Shown piece after piece: positions 12,377-25,010 of a DNA stretch of 64,000 nt. Origin of the DNA: Ostrinia nubilalis. Its lineage: Eukaryota > Arthropoda > Insecta > Lepidoptera > Crambidae. A program made the translations under genes and the position numbers. Positions within the stretch are counted from its first letter, which is position 1. Every line of letters starts with the position of its first letter. The notes beneath the pieces were generated by a model that had not been told where the DNA came from, did not search any database, and was given only the letters and a program-made list of their open reading frames with translations. The stretch is from assembly GCF_963855985.1 (NCBI RefSeq), contig NC_087097.1, positions 9,147,001 through 9,211,000 of the forward strand, read 5' to 3'.

Positions 12377-13838
12377 ATCGAGACTAGGGATTGCAATCCG
12401 GTATCATTTTCAATCCGGCCGGATTTCACCGGATTGACGCTAATCCGGCCGGATCCGTCCGGATCCGGCCGGATTGCAAAGTAACTTGGTCTAGTATTTA
12501 GTGATTTTTAGTTTTGATAATAGTACATAAAAAGAAAAAGGAAATACGTATTTATGCAAAATAAAGTCACTTTTATTTATATTTTTCCGTATTAATTGTA
12601 ATTTTTGGTAAGTACTAATTTGTACTAATAAAATTATGAACATTCTAAATAATAAAGTTAGTAATCAGTCTGACTCTCACTTATTGCTGTATGTAAGTAT
12701 TTGAAAGTACTTAAGTAATAATACTATTAAACTCTTATTAATAATCTAGGTACACAGACTTAAATCAACAAAACAGTATTTTAAAGAAGAACGGTCATCT
12801 GTGACCCAGGCCCGACAGAGACGAGACATACCTCATTTTTTTTGTCATGTCTTAATTAGTTAAATTATATATTTTTTATATTCGAAATCTATGTATAACA
12901 CCAAAATATTACCCTTTGTTTTTGTTTAGGCGTTATACAAAAACTAATACAAAATGCCTATTATCACCATAATTGGTAAATGTATGTACCTAAATGTCTA
13001 TTACAGCTGCTATGGAATGTATCTAGGTGACCTGGAGGTACAGCCGGATTATACAGGGTGGAAAAAATAATAAGTTACAAAATCCAAAAATTCAATGTTT
13101 CCAGCTTCCATAATCTGTACCCTATTATTGGTACCATTTGAAAGAGCTTGTGAAGCACTTTCAGAATCAGTAACTAGTTTTTCGATATCTTGTATAGTTT
13201 AGAAATAATCGAGTGAGATCACTTATCGTTCCATATGTATAACCACCCTGTATAATCCGGTTGTATCTCCAGGTCACCTAGATACATTCCATAGCAGCTG
13301 TAATAGACATTTAGGTACATACATTTACCAATTTTGGTGATAAATAAGCATTTTGTATTAGTTTTTGTATAACGCCTAAACAAAAACAAAGGGTAATATT
13401 TTGGTGTTATACATAGATTTCGAATATAAAAAATATATAATTTAACTAATTAAGACATGACAAAAAAACTGAGGTATGTCTCGTTTCTGTCGGGTCTGGG
13501 TTTTTTTTGTATGGGGCGTGACCGTTCTTCTTTGTACTTATAAATTCAACTTCAGTTCTTTTTAAGAAACAATCTGACTCCTAAGAAACAATAAAACAAG
13601 AAGGAATTATATTATTTATTATTTGAAAAGGAAAATACAATGTAGTGTCGCGGCACGTCTAGCGATCTGGCAAATGCGCGCGCGCTCGACTTTCCCAGTT
13701 CACGTTCGCGTATTTTTTGCTTTACCGGATCCGCCACCGGATCCGGCGGCGACTCACCGGATCCGGTAGGTCCAAAAACACACCGGATCCGCCGGATTAC
13801 CGGATCCGCCGGACCGGATTGCAATCCCTAATCGAGAC
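12377..13838. mobile_element. Non-autonomous hAT-type element with perfect 8-bp target duplication
   Basis: ATCGAGAC stands at 12377-12384 and again at 13831-13838, flanking an element at 12385-13830 with TIRs TAGGGATTGCAATCCGG and its complement. An 8-bp duplication with a TAGGG-type TIR is the hAT signature. Both ends carry clustered subterminal motifs of the CCGGATCCGG type, like hAT transposase binding sites. There is no transposase frame; most of the interior is a large foldback (12783-13533). The exact target duplication suggests a fairly recent insertion. A 70-codon minus-strand frame at the right end is composition-driven. Confidence 0.9.
12783..13533. repeat. Foldback: ~280-bp inverted arms, ~180-bp loop, nested in the hAT element
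   Basis: Arm 12783-13061 is closely matched by the inverted arm 13243-13533. They agree almost base for base over long blocks, with a small length difference near the outer end. The arms end with CCGGATTATACAGGGTGG and its complement, so the loop (13062-13242) is bounded by TATACAGGGTGG/CCACCCTGTATA. That could be a third, smaller TA-flanked element. No coding capacity is seen. The whole could be an independent foldback transposon or an expansion intrinsic to the hAT family. Confidence 0.85.
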
Positions 13839-14374
13839 CCAATAGAAATCAATTGTTACGCAGTCTTATGCAACCGCTTGGGGATTGGTGGGTTAATAAT
13901 TCAAGAAACTTGCAATACCTTTGCGATAGTCAATTGTTGTAATGTCTAATTTCAAAAATTACAGAATTCTAATTCGAATCTTTGGTTATAACATTGAGTT
14001 AAAAATTGGTTCAAATAGCTATCCCGTTTTAGACTTCCACGAATCTTATCGTCATATTATTATCCTTGTAAACGACAAATGAGCTTACAATCTATTTAAA
14101 GATTATTATTTACCTTATGACATGGTTATGCTCCAGATGTTCACCAATCCTGGAAAAGGAAATACAAAGGTCAAGGATCGTATTGTTGGATATAAATTGA
14201 GGCGGTTATAAAACATGAATAGAGTCGATAAAAAAGAGATAAAAATAACGAGTGCATTCCGTCAATGTGACGAGGAAGGCATGTGTCAAGTCATTATCGG
14301 ATGATTCACAGAGTCACCGACGCTCATAGGCTAAGGGATAAAGTGCAGTATTGTATGAGGGCAGTGGTGCATTT
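13839..14374. other. Non-coding stretch
   Basis: Nothing recognisable. Confidence 0.5.
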
Positions 14375-14377
14375 CGT

Positions 14378-15790
14378 TTTTAGGGTTCCGTACCTCAAAA
14401 GGAAAAAACGGAACCCTTATAGGATCACTTTGTTGTCCGTCTGTCCGTCCGTCCGTCTGTCAAGACCCTTTTTCTCAGGAACGCGTGGAGGTATGAAGCT
14501 GAAATTTATATCAATTACTCAGGTATACTGTCCCTTGAAGCTGTGAAAAAATCAAACTTCTAAGCCAACGCAATCAAAAGATACAGCCGTTTATGCCGCA
14601 AATTTTCGACACTTGCAAGGGAATCAAAACCTACAGGGTGCTTCCCGTGAACTCAGAATCTTGAAATTTGGTACGAAGCAACGTCTTATAGCATAGATAA
14701 AGGAAAAATTACGAAAACCATAAATTTTTAGTTACATCACATAATATATATTTTTTTAATAATTTTAAACTTACTACCCATTTCCTCATAAACGCGTAGA
14801 GGTATTAAATTGAAATTCATACCAAATACTCAGGTCTATAATACCTTTAAGCTGTAACAAAATCAAACTTCTATGTTAACGCAATCAAAAGAAACAGCAA
14901 TTTAAGCTGCATATTTTGAAACTCGCAAGTACTCGCAAGGGAATCAAAACCTAAAGGGTACTTCCAGTCGACCTAGAATCTTGAAATTTGGCATGAAGCA
15001 ACGTTTTATAGCACACATAAAGGAAAAATTCCGAAAACCTTAAATTTTTAGTTACATTACAAAATATATATTTTTTAATAAATATAAACTTATTACTTTT
15101 TTCCTCATGAACGCGTAGAGCTATCAAGTTGAAATTCATATCAAATACTTAGATCTAATTGCCTTTAACCCGTGAAAAAAAAAAAAATTCTAAGTCAACG
15201 CAAATACGCAAAACGCAAAAGTACAACCATTGATACCGCATATTTTGAAACTCGCAACTACACGCAAGGGAATTAAAACCTAAAGACCACTTCCCGTTGA
15301 CATAGAATCTCGAAATTTGGTAAGAAGCAATAGCTTACAGCACAGGTAACAGAAAAATTCCGAAAAGCTTAAAATTTAAAGTAGTTATACCACCAAAAAA
15401 ATTGTGATTGTAAACATAATTTTAGTTACAGCAATGACCGCGAGTTATTATACTATGTATGGGGAGGGCAACATTTTTCAAACGGCAAAGACGACCTCAC
15501 TCATCGTCATTCAATCCCGATGTTTTGGTGAATGTAGCTGTATAATCTAAATGCGTCCTAATAAATGATATGTGTTAATATAAAATAAAGGATTACTTAA
15601 ACGATAAAGAGATCTTTGTCTTAAATTTATGCTCCTCCATCTTTCCCCATTGTAATGTTATGAATTTCATTTTGCAATAAAAATACCATAGTTATGACTC
15701 GATTGTCGTAATGAACGAACTTTGTAAACCTTGCAGGTTTGTACGGAACCCTCGGTGCGCGAGTCCGACTCGCACTTGGCCGGTTTTTTT
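14378..15790 (+). mobile_element. Dispersed repeat with three tandem ~310-bp units and hairpin ends
   Basis: It starts with a hairpin: GGTTCCGT and its complement ACGGAACC around 14384-14417. A (TCCG/TCTG)n patch follows, then three imperfect units beginning at 14471, 14781 and about 15100. Each unit holds CTCA-GAACGCGT-GAG, GAAATT-ATA, CAATCAAAAG, GGGAAT-AAAACCTA and TCTTGAAATTTGG. The element ends near TACGGAACCC, the palindrome-rich GCGAGTCCGACTCGC and TTGGCCGG plus a T run. The same start is seen at 24825. This repeat type is widespread in lepidopteran DNA as I recall it, but I cannot name the family with certainty. There is no coding sequence. Confidence 0.75.
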
Positions 15791-17984
15791 TAAAAGAATA
15801 ATACAATTATACAGGGACGTGTCTTATTCTATTATAGGACACTAAATATAAAATATTTTAGGACACTAAAGTACAAAACTTAACTAATACTTAAAATAAA
15901 AAAGGGTCTTAAGAAGATTCTGACGTAAGCGTGCGTTTTAGACTTTATTTTTGGGTACAATAAATTCTGAAATCAAATAAGTAAATTATTTTTGTTAACA
16001 TTTTATTCGCATTTTCACTAAGACCTAAATGGCTACAATAAAGCTAAAAAAGGTAACGAACCAAATAACTGTTGCTATTTCCAATACGTTGTAAACTTGA
16101 CAGAAATTATATTCTTTAATTTTTATTATTATTTATATTTATTAGTTTCTCAGACTAAACATTTCCGTACCTATCAGGTCTCGACGTTAAAAAACAATGT
16201 TTTAATAGTAGGCTTTAAAATATAATAAATGATGTTAGTTAAGTATCTAGTCCTGCGACGTTGCGCTGTTTTACAAAATGTAACCCTGTACTCTACTTCT
16301 AATGCTATTGAGCCGGACAATGGCTCTTAACCTATAAAAGCTTGACCACTGGTCAGTGCTAGAATTGGCCGATAATGGGACACCCACATGCGGGAGTATT
16401 GACTTACAATAAACGTCACATATTTCCTAATAGACCAGTATTTGAGTCCGACTTACAAGTCAATTTGAGTACTGCGGTTACGACATTAAAGGCGGGTCTG
16501 GGTGAGGCTCTAAAGACTCTGAAATAGCGGATTATGACAATCCAGTTTTACGGGATTCGGTAAACCAAGATCCTGGAACTGGAATTAGAACGGATCGGTT
16601 TTTTCGGGACATTGCAAACGAGGTTATCATGTGACCGTTAAATTAAATTACGTATACTACTAAATGAGATCCTGGGAAAAAACAGTTTCTGCAGAAAACA
16701 GGATGTCTTTATGGAAACAAGTCTTTATACATAATAGAGCGTTATAAAAAGGAAATTTCCATTACCTTTATTAGGAACCGATTTACGAAAAAACTGGGTT
16801 AATTTGATGTCTGAGCGACAATGACAATAGAAGTTAATCCTTAGCTGACAGCGAGCTTCGATAGAATATTAAAGTAGGTCAACAGGTAGGTAAATAAATT
16901 AAAACAGAAAACATAGAGACAAATTAGTTTTACAAAGTTAACAATATTATGCGTGGCAAATAAAGATGATGTTTGGTGGCATTGGCAATTTTTCCCAATT
17001 TTCAGTTTCGTTATTTTTGCAATAAAATTGATTTCATGTTCAATCAGTTCAATTTTCACTTACATGTTTTTTCTTTATAGGTAATTTATGAATACAAAAA
17101 TGGAATAATAGAAGAAAGGAAATAGAAAAGAAGCATAATTGAAAAAAGAAACCTAATCTTAAAACGTAAAACGTAGATTTCTGAAATAAAGAAAAACATT
17201 AAAGAAATTATAATTTACTTCTACCCGCTACCGCATCCGCTCTCGAGCGCGCTTGGACTCTAAAGGGGAAGGTGGTAACTGTTTTATTATCGTGTCATTA
17301 CTATAACAGGCTGACAGAGACATCGTAAATGTTATGAATTGGAGAATATTCAATAATATTCTGCTTGAGGCATGTGAACCAGACAGCGGGTTGGTATGTT
17401 ATGTTTGATATCCATAATGCAAGTGACTAGTGTAGGTAGATAGTATCGGATACTTTAGTTAGAGAGCAAAGTAGTACACATTACAGTAGTAAATCTTTCA
17501 TGGAACATCAATGTGACTTTTTGACTGTAAAAATATTTCTACCAAAATAAAATAAAATTAAAACATCTTTAATTAAAAAATATGGTCAAGTTTTGTTCTC
17601 AATGAGCCTTTTGTTGTGATGATTTTGTCACCTTTGTCTGCTGTTTTAAAAATAGCGACTTTTTTTGTTGTGGAGGAAATGCTTGAACTAACTTAGCATA
17701 GCTCTTGTTCTATACCCATATTATGTCCTATCTGCTACGAGACTGTGTGGTAGTTTAATAATTTAGTGTTGTGCTGATATCTAGATATTTTGTTACTAAT
17801 TCAGTCCCTGCAACTGCTCAAACAATAAAACAATTAACTTGAAAAATGATGCCACTTAGTCGCCAAACACTTCAATCACGGTTGAATACTAGATTGCTAT
17901 CGCTTTATTATTCATCTCCTCTACCTCCCAGACGCGCATTAGCATTTTAAATTACGTAATGAATTTACAAGGGATCGACGAGCC
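15791..17984. other. Non-coding stretch with one diverged dispersed repeat
   Basis: No gene is supported. A segment near 16550-16710 (GGATCGGTTTTTT, CGGGAC, GTGACCGTTAA, ACGTATACTACT, GAGATCCTG, AAAACAGGAT) matches in order a segment near 59005-59130, so both are diverged copies of one dispersed repeat. The rest is AT-rich. Confidence 0.5.
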
Positions 17985-18214
17985 TAAAGGACGTAGCACA
18001 CCTATCAACCCGGAAAGGGATCGTAACCATATCAACTCGAGGCGCTCAGTATTCTTTGTATGAAACCATACTGCAACGTGCACAACTGCACACTTATCCT
18101 CACCGTAGTAAACGCCTCGCCTTGGGTTGACAGCGCGCGAAAAGCGATGACAGCTCGCGAAAAGCGATACGGTGTTGACCCTTTTCCGAGTTGATAAGTG
18201 AGCTACGTCCTTAA
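17985..18214. mobile_element. MITE, 224 bp, TAA target duplication
   Basis: TIR AGGACGTAGC-CAC-TATCAAC-CGGAAA at 17988 is matched inverted at the right end (18178-18211) with a few mismatches over ~33 bp. TAA flanks both sides (17985-17987, 18212-18214), the 3-bp duplication of PIF/Harbinger elements. The interior holds a short tandem duplication (GACAGC-CGCGAAAAGCGAT, twice). It is non-autonomous. Confidence 0.75.
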
Positions 18215-18501
18215 GCCGAACATGCGGTCGGAAAAATTAAGTATTACAAGATTTGGTTAAGTGAACATGCATATTCACTTTGTAAGCTCCCGCTTACAGA
18301 TGCCGATGGGTTATGTAGGCGTGCGGGGTACAGGTAAATTGCCTTCACTTTAGCCAAGCATTTTTACAGACATTTTTTATTTGTAGCTACTTGTTAACAA
18401 TAATTGACTGAAGTATGTTTTTTATAATTAGTGGCCTAAATTATGTCCTTGGAATTTACTTGTGCAAGCTATTTGACTTTAGTTCAGTTCTGGTACTCTA
18501 A

Positions 18502-18620
18502 GGGCTGGGTTGCGCTATCTTACTTTAACTTTACCAAACGTCAAAAATCTGTCAAACTCCATACAAAAAAGACCGATTACGTTATAGCTACTGTTCAATT
18601 TAGGTGATGCAACTCAGCCT
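18502..18620 (+). mobile_element. TA-flanked MITE, copy 2 of 5
   Basis: Same family as 9301-9420 and in the same orientation. It starts GGGCTGGGTTGCGCTA and ends GCAACTCAGCCT. The left flank is TA and the right flank CA (probably decayed TA). It forms an inverted pair with the next copy. Confidence 0.8.
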
Positions 18621-18746
18621 CACGTGTTCTTTCATTCAATATTGTTGGTATGAATAAGAAAGATAACTAAAATCGCACGTAATCAGTTGGTGGAATAAAT
18701 CCACTGCTCTTTTTATTTCAAGAATTGTTAAGTACCAACAAGTCTA

Positions 18747-18865
18747 AGGCTGAGTTGCACCACCTAACTTTGACCGTAACTATGACGATAACCGTGTTTA
18801 TTGTATGGCGTTTGACAGATTTTTGACGTTTGTCAAAGTTATAGTAAGATAGTGCAACCCAGCCT
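18747..18865 (-). mobile_element. TA-flanked MITE, copy 3 of 5
   Basis: Same family as 9301-9420 in opposite orientation: it begins AGGCTGAGTTGCACCACC and ends GTGCAACCCAGCCT, with TA on both sides. Lying 126 bp from copy 2 in inverted orientation, it gives a large imperfect hairpin in the region. Confidence 0.85.
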
Positions 18866-18892
18866 TACAGAATGTTTCAAACAGATGTCTAA

Positions 18893-19082
18893 GGCGGTTA
18901 TCACACTGCGCCGCGCTCCGCCGCGGAGCGCGGGGCGACAGATTTAATCATTGTATGCAAGTACCTCAGTTTGTATAGAAAACACGCGCGGCACTTCACA
19001 CTGACAACGCGTCTGCGCGCGTGATTTTTTATATGAAAATCACGCGCTCCGCGGCGGAGCGCGGCGCAGTGTGATAACCGCC
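18893..19082. mobile_element. GC-rich MITE with ~40-bp TIRs
   Basis: GGCGGTTATCACACTGCGCC at the left continues through the palindrome GCGCTCCGCCGCGGAGCGC. The same ~40 bp recurs inverted at 19043-19082 without obvious mismatch. The 110-bp centre also contains CpG-rich palindromic pieces (CACGCGCGGCAC, GACAACGCGTCTGCGCGCGTG). No clear target duplication is visible. The minus-strand open frame running through it is an artefact of the repeat. Confidence 0.85.
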
Positions 19083-22000
19083 CTGCGAAACAATCTTTAA
19101 CTCTTGTAACTTTGTAGTGACTCTTGTAATTGTTCACTTCTTTCCACATACCTACCTAATGTAACTTAGCTTATGCAAACATTGAATTCAAGTTTTTTGA
19201 CAATACGTAGTCTAACACTTACCCGTATCTCCCAGATCCTATCTGTATGCTAATGCATAGGTACAATTACCAATATCAGATCTACCCATCAATATCTTTT
19301 TATAGTCGCTGTCAAAAGTATCACACTTTAATTTTAACCACTCAAGCCATATTAGTAAAGTAATTAGTCATAGATGACGCCATCTTGGAATTTAATTATA
19401 GCATACTATTTTTTGCGGATGTCAATCATAGATTATATTTACATAACAATATTAACGGGATAGAGATCAATCTTTCTGTTTGATCTACAATTGTTTGCTT
19501 GTCTGTTTCTTTGTGTCATATTAGTATGAAGTTTCTTTTGAACGTCAATACCCGCCCACCTAAAGAGCTTTCATAAGATAGTACAGTGAGGAGAGAAAAT
19601 AAACTGATTGTTTTAAAGTTGCGTAATTGATTTAAAGTTGATTCGATTTGCGATTACAGTAATTTGTAAACTGATGTTTGTTTAGGTCTATTCTTGCGGG
19701 GATAAATTGAGTTAGTACTAATTTGATTACCAAATTGAGTTCACATGAAAATAAGTATTTTTGCTAGTGTTTTATGTAGGTTTTTTGGGAATGAAGCTTA
19801 ATCCTTTATAGAGAATTTAATCAATCTAAGAAATTTAATCAAAGACACCCAAAATATACGATTAGGTATTTGAATGTTAAGGTATGGACAATGTCAAACG
19901 TAGCAGACATATTTTTTTCAAGTCAAATCCAATCCAAGTATCTCGACTATACGTCGACAGTACATCACAGTTAAGTGTTATTAAACAACCAAACAGCCAC
20001 ATTAATTCAAGACAATCTCGCAGCTCGACTGTACACCAAAATAGACGATAACCATCAATAAAGCGTTTGCTTAGCGACCTTAATTCGCCACCAAAAGCAC
20101 GTCAGGCGGCTGACGGCACTACAATTACGTAGCGAGCCAGATAAGCTTTTTTTAATTCCAGCCAGTCAGTTTTAGAAGCCTTAGGCGTACACTTAAGACA
20201 AAATTTAATTTTGCTGTAATGTTCAATGATCACAGTTTTGTCGAATTGTTGAGGGGTGATGAAACTTATTAGATAGTAAAACTGTTAGTGGTGATCGTTT
20301 TATTTCGCGGCAGGCATAAGGTACCTTAGTAGGGATACAACCACTTGGTAAAAGTGCTTTTTAAAAGCCTACTTGCAAAAATAAACTTAGTTTTATGAGT
20401 TTTTGTATTCTTATAAGAACAAGGAACGGCTTAAGATTCCCGTAGGAACACCACAAAGCATGGTTGGCTCCTTTTTTATTCAGTCACCTCCAGGTATCAT
20501 AATTAGGTCTTTTTTGAGGTCATGTGATCTCCATTTAAGAACCTGCTCAATTGAGTTTATCAAGTTTTGGCGCGTTTTACGTTTTAGTTAAAACTGGCAC
20601 CACTTGGCCACACCCAAAAGTCTAGCCAAAATTTCAACCGCACACTACATTTTTGTGTTGGTACTCACTCAAGTCTGTAGCTATACTAAAGTGCGCAAAA
20701 AAATCGCTACGAATTCCAAACAAGCTCCAAACTACAGCAATTAAAACGCGCTCAACAATCTGTCTGTAGTGTATGCTTCGTGAAAATTCAAAGCGGTAAA
20801 TCCGCACCCACGCACCGCCAGCCTAATCACTCATTAAGCTTAACATTACTCGGACGAATATGCATGAACTGAAGTTTATCGCTCCATTGCTTCGAATGGG
20901 ATTAGCTGACGAAAGGCACGACGATGTGACCTACACTATACATGGATACAGTAACAATGTTCTTGTCCCTCCAAGAAGCTTAAGAAAGTTGTTTTCTTTT
21001 ATTCTTCTCAAAGATGTACTATTGTCACTTTGATCCAATAGTGAAGGACATAAGACGCACAAAACGGTAAATGCATTTTTCCTGGCTTGATTGGGTAGCC
21101 CTAGTGGATGCTCTACCTCTGGGCTTCGGCTTGACGCTACTTTTTGGGACAGCCTGTATAACAGTTTAGCATAAACCTGACTGTTGAAAAGTTCCCTGAT
21201 TCCCCATTCCCTTTTTAGATGACATTTTAAGACGTTGATTTCAGGATAACCTCGTCTTACTTACATGTCCATTTATAACATACAGAGTCACCTTACAGCC
21301 TTATTAATAACTTGATACTTATTATAATAATAATGTATACCTACTCGTAACTGCTCAGGTAACAAGCAACAGTCGTCCGTTAGGTACCGACATTTGATTT
21401 TCATTTGTTTTATTTACGAGTAAGTAACAATTGATTTTCATTTGTTTTTTTTTCTGGACTGTAAACCTGATAGTACAGCACTAAAAAAATTAATAAACAA
21501 GAGGATCTACTGTCTCACTTTTCCATTCTGTTCTTTCTACTATTAGGTACGTCATCGGACCGACTAAACTGTCGCTATAGTTCGTAAATCGGAACGTCAT
21601 AAAGTTATTTATAAGCTGGGATTATACAAATAAAATTCGTTAGGAACACACGGGAGATTTTGATTTCTCATGCGGATAACATGCTCGGTTGAACGCATTA
21701 GAAATTTATTAGGTTGTAGTCCGTAGCGTAGATGTATTAAAGTTATAAGCTATGCGTATCACACTTTACTGATTATAGCTGTAGAGATACAAAACATAGT
21801 ATTTAACACCAAATTACTAAACTTTAAAAAACCTAAGGTAACTGGGGACAGGTTAAAATCAGAGTATTAGAAATCGAAAATAACAAGTTTACTATAAAAT
21901 CAATTACAGGTCTGGATACAGTTTTTAGCGTCGTTTCATGATCCTGTTCGAAAAGATGTTCAAAACTCGATTCAGTCTCAGCATAGATTCTAGCCTTAAT

Positions 22001-23336
22001 TTCGTTATGTTCTAAATCTAATATTGAACTAACACCAGGAAGTGTTGAGGTATGTTTTATTATAATAGGACCTCAGTCCCCAATTAGCAATACGGGAAAT
22101 CGCCCCTTATAGAAGTTGCTTCATTACTCAACCATCTCGCCAGACATTTATTATTGCAAGTATTTGATATTCACTTCCACACGTTAATGATTCCGTGAAT
22201 GTAATCCAACAGTCTTGCGTATAACTTGCGAAGTGGCAAGTTCAATATTGTTCGAATAGAACTATTAATAACCCGTCAGAATCCAAGCGAAATAATAGGA
22301 GGTATGAGTTCTCCCGAATTGAATTGTTGCCACTCATTTATCATAAAAGGACGTCAGAAGCAGATCTTCCTACAAAGGTCTGGCTACATCACGCCGAGGA
22401 CAGTACAATAGAATGTTGTGGCAACTGAGAAAAACAACATTTTGCGGTATTGAGACCTATCATTAAATTATTCGCATTTGTATATATTTTTTTATAAGGA
22501 CCTGTTGATAGATTGCTCAGAAAGGTGAGCAAGCCACTCTATTCACATTGCTATACAATTTTATTTTTTCTTACGCAATGATCCCAAATCTCAACACGTT
22601 GTAAAGAGGTACGCGACTTTGATTATGTATTATTAATGTGACTTCTTTATCCACAGCGAGAAAGAAGGCAAGAGAGTGTCATCGCAGAATGTAGATTACA
22701 ATAAAATTCATGTGCAAAAACAGTCTGAAATGACGCCATATTTGAACAACCCAGAAAAAGCTCAAAATTGAGTTGACACATTGTGACGTCAGTTTAATTT
22801 ATGAATCAGGGGCTTGACAATAGGCCGAGACTAACAATGTGAGCTGAATTTCACAGTTTCCTTTAGAGACATTGGCACAATAAAAGGGATTAATTGCCAC
22901 TAAGTTGCTCGCTTTACTCCAACGACTTTTGTACACGAGTAGGCATGTGTCAAGTTTGTACGGAAATATATTGTTTGCTCGAGTGCCAATCTACCTCTAA
23001 TAACAATGTAATCAAGAATAAAACTGTCGGGAAAATTAATATCTGTGTGTAGTTGTTTACTAAATCAATGCACATTGTGTTAATAACGGATTGTCATGTA
23101 GATGGAGATTCCATTGTGATATTATGGAGGAGCATGAAAAAATGTAGCCTTACAGTAAATCAAAATAATTGATTTAATTAATAAACAAAAATAAATATTG
23201 CTTATTTATAACTGTCCCATTAATTTGCTTTTGTCTTACCTACTACTGTGTAACAACAATTGCAAGAGCAAATTGGTCTATTTGTCTATTCTACATGTCT
23301 TTTGTGCCTTGTCCAGGGTGGCTAAATTATTTTTTA
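19083..23336. other. Long non-coding stretch
   Basis: About 4.2 kb of AT-rich DNA with no recognisable gene, RNA or complete repeat. Open frames are at most 62 codons. A small direct repeat (TTGATTTTCATTTGTTTT) occurs twice near 21393 and 21431. Confidence 0.5.
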
Positions 23337-23572
23337 CTAGCTTTCCACCCGCGGCTTCGCCTGCGTGGAATTCTGTCTGACACAGAAAAAAATTATCGTG
23401 CGCGTCCCTGTTTCAAAAACCGGGATAAAAACTATCCTATGTCCTTTCCTGGGACTTAACCTATCTCTATGCCAAATTTCATCAAAATCGGTTCAGTCTA
23501 TACCAGGCGTGAAAGCGAGACAGACAGACAGAGAGAGTTACTTTCGTATTTATAATATTAGTATTCTATAGA
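23337..23572 (-). mobile_element. Short Helitron (lepidopteran Lep1-like)
   Basis: Read on the minus strand, it starts TC (TCTATAGAATACTAATATTA), carries a short CTGT-rich run and a TTTGATGAAATTTGGCATAG block, and ends with a GC hairpin followed by CTAG. It sits exactly between A and T, as Helitrons do: the plus-strand flanks are A at 23336 and T at 23573. It has no coding sequence. The open frames reading across it are shadows. Confidence 0.85.
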
Positions 23573-24824
23573 TATAGATAGTATATATTAATGTGTCGTT
23601 TGTATGACGTATTTTGTAGTTCTAGTTACTTATGCAGCTATGTTAAAATATAAAGCTCGAACTAATTTTGTCAAAAACACAAACCACCCTGTTAATCCAT
23701 CAAACTAATGCAACCTAATTAACCATTTCACCGATTAAAATTTCCACCGGTGCTTATGAATTCCGGAATATTAGGGGGTATTTATAATGCCATTATCAGA
23801 GGCTATTTACACTAACTGTGATAGCATTAGTCACATAAGTCCTTTTGGGGAATAGTAGTGGGTTTTGGTCACGTAAGTTGTTGGCTTACCTGAGTTTGGG
23901 CAGTAATTGAAATAGAGATGGCGTTAGTGACGTGTATCACGCACCAGTCATGCGTTGGGATTACGTCGTTCGCACTTTATTTCTTTATAGCTGGATACGT
24001 GATATGAAGAATAATTCAGAACACATGCTTGTTTAATTGATATTGTGCATTACTATGGATTTACTTCGGTATTATATCTGTCAGTTGTTTTCTACTGTCA
24101 AGATAGTGTCTGAGAGAAACCCTATTGCAACATCTGTCTTCTTATCTCTACCAGTATGAAATCCAAACTCTATTCACATAACTTCATTTATTATTCAAAT
24201 GAAAGAAGAAGAGCACATGCGAAAGAGTCAATCAAGAATAAGTAATTCATGAAACTCACTTACTTTCATTATCTACCTAAATACTAGTGTCTGCTAACCC
24301 GCCTATTCCTATAACAACATGTTTCTTTGTTCCAGCGAGCGAAGTCAATATTCTAAAGTAACAGAGCTTTTTATACATATTCTATAAATTCCTTTTTTAT
24401 AAACAGACCTTTAACCTTCAATAGATTGCCCTAATTTCTTCAGAAATAATAAAAGCTACAACTGACTTTGAGGCATTTTAATCTAAGTAATCCCTAACAC
24501 AAGATTATTAATTATCACATTCCCGCTCCAGCGCCAAATTGCTAACACTTACAAAGCTTACGTAAAGCCCATATACATCTACATATACATATACAGGCCC
24601 ATTCTTTGGTAACTAAACATCTTCCCGTGTACGAATAAAGAGACTTTAATCTTGGGAGCATTGCGTGACAGGAAAGTAAATGTCACTCGTTTTATTTCAA
24701 TTATTTCCGTCCGAAATATGGAAATTGTTGTGTCTTAACGTTTCCTTTGGTAAGATTCAGTTACTTTATTTTTCCGAGACCCTATCTAACCCGGTTATTA
24801 AAATAAAGGAAATTCGTTCCTTTT
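23573..24824. other. Non-coding stretch
   Basis: No gene or repeat recognised. Confidence 0.5.
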
Positions 24825-25010
24825 TCATTTTTACGGTTCCGTACCTTGAAAGAGAAAGCGGAAATCGTAAGATCATTTCCTTGTCCGTCTGTTTGTTTAT
24901 CTGTCAAAAACACATTTTCAGCATTGCGGAGGTATTTCGTTTACTTACATTGAAGTTAGATACGAAAGCTGAAATATTTTTTTTGGTAAAAAATGCTTTT
25001 TATCACAACA
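24825..25010 (+). repeat. Diverged fragment of the 14.4-kb repeat family
   Basis: It begins GGTTCCGTACCTTGAAAG, then AAGATCATTTCCTTGTCCGT and a GTCAAAA, GAGGTAT series, matching the start of 14378-15790 in order. It is truncated within the first unit. The 146-codon open frame that crosses it (24680-25120) joins this repeat to flanking DNA and is not a gene. Confidence 0.65.

Noticed and set aside
18901..19149. 82-codon minus-strand frame
   Set aside because: Produced by the GC-rich MITE palindromes.
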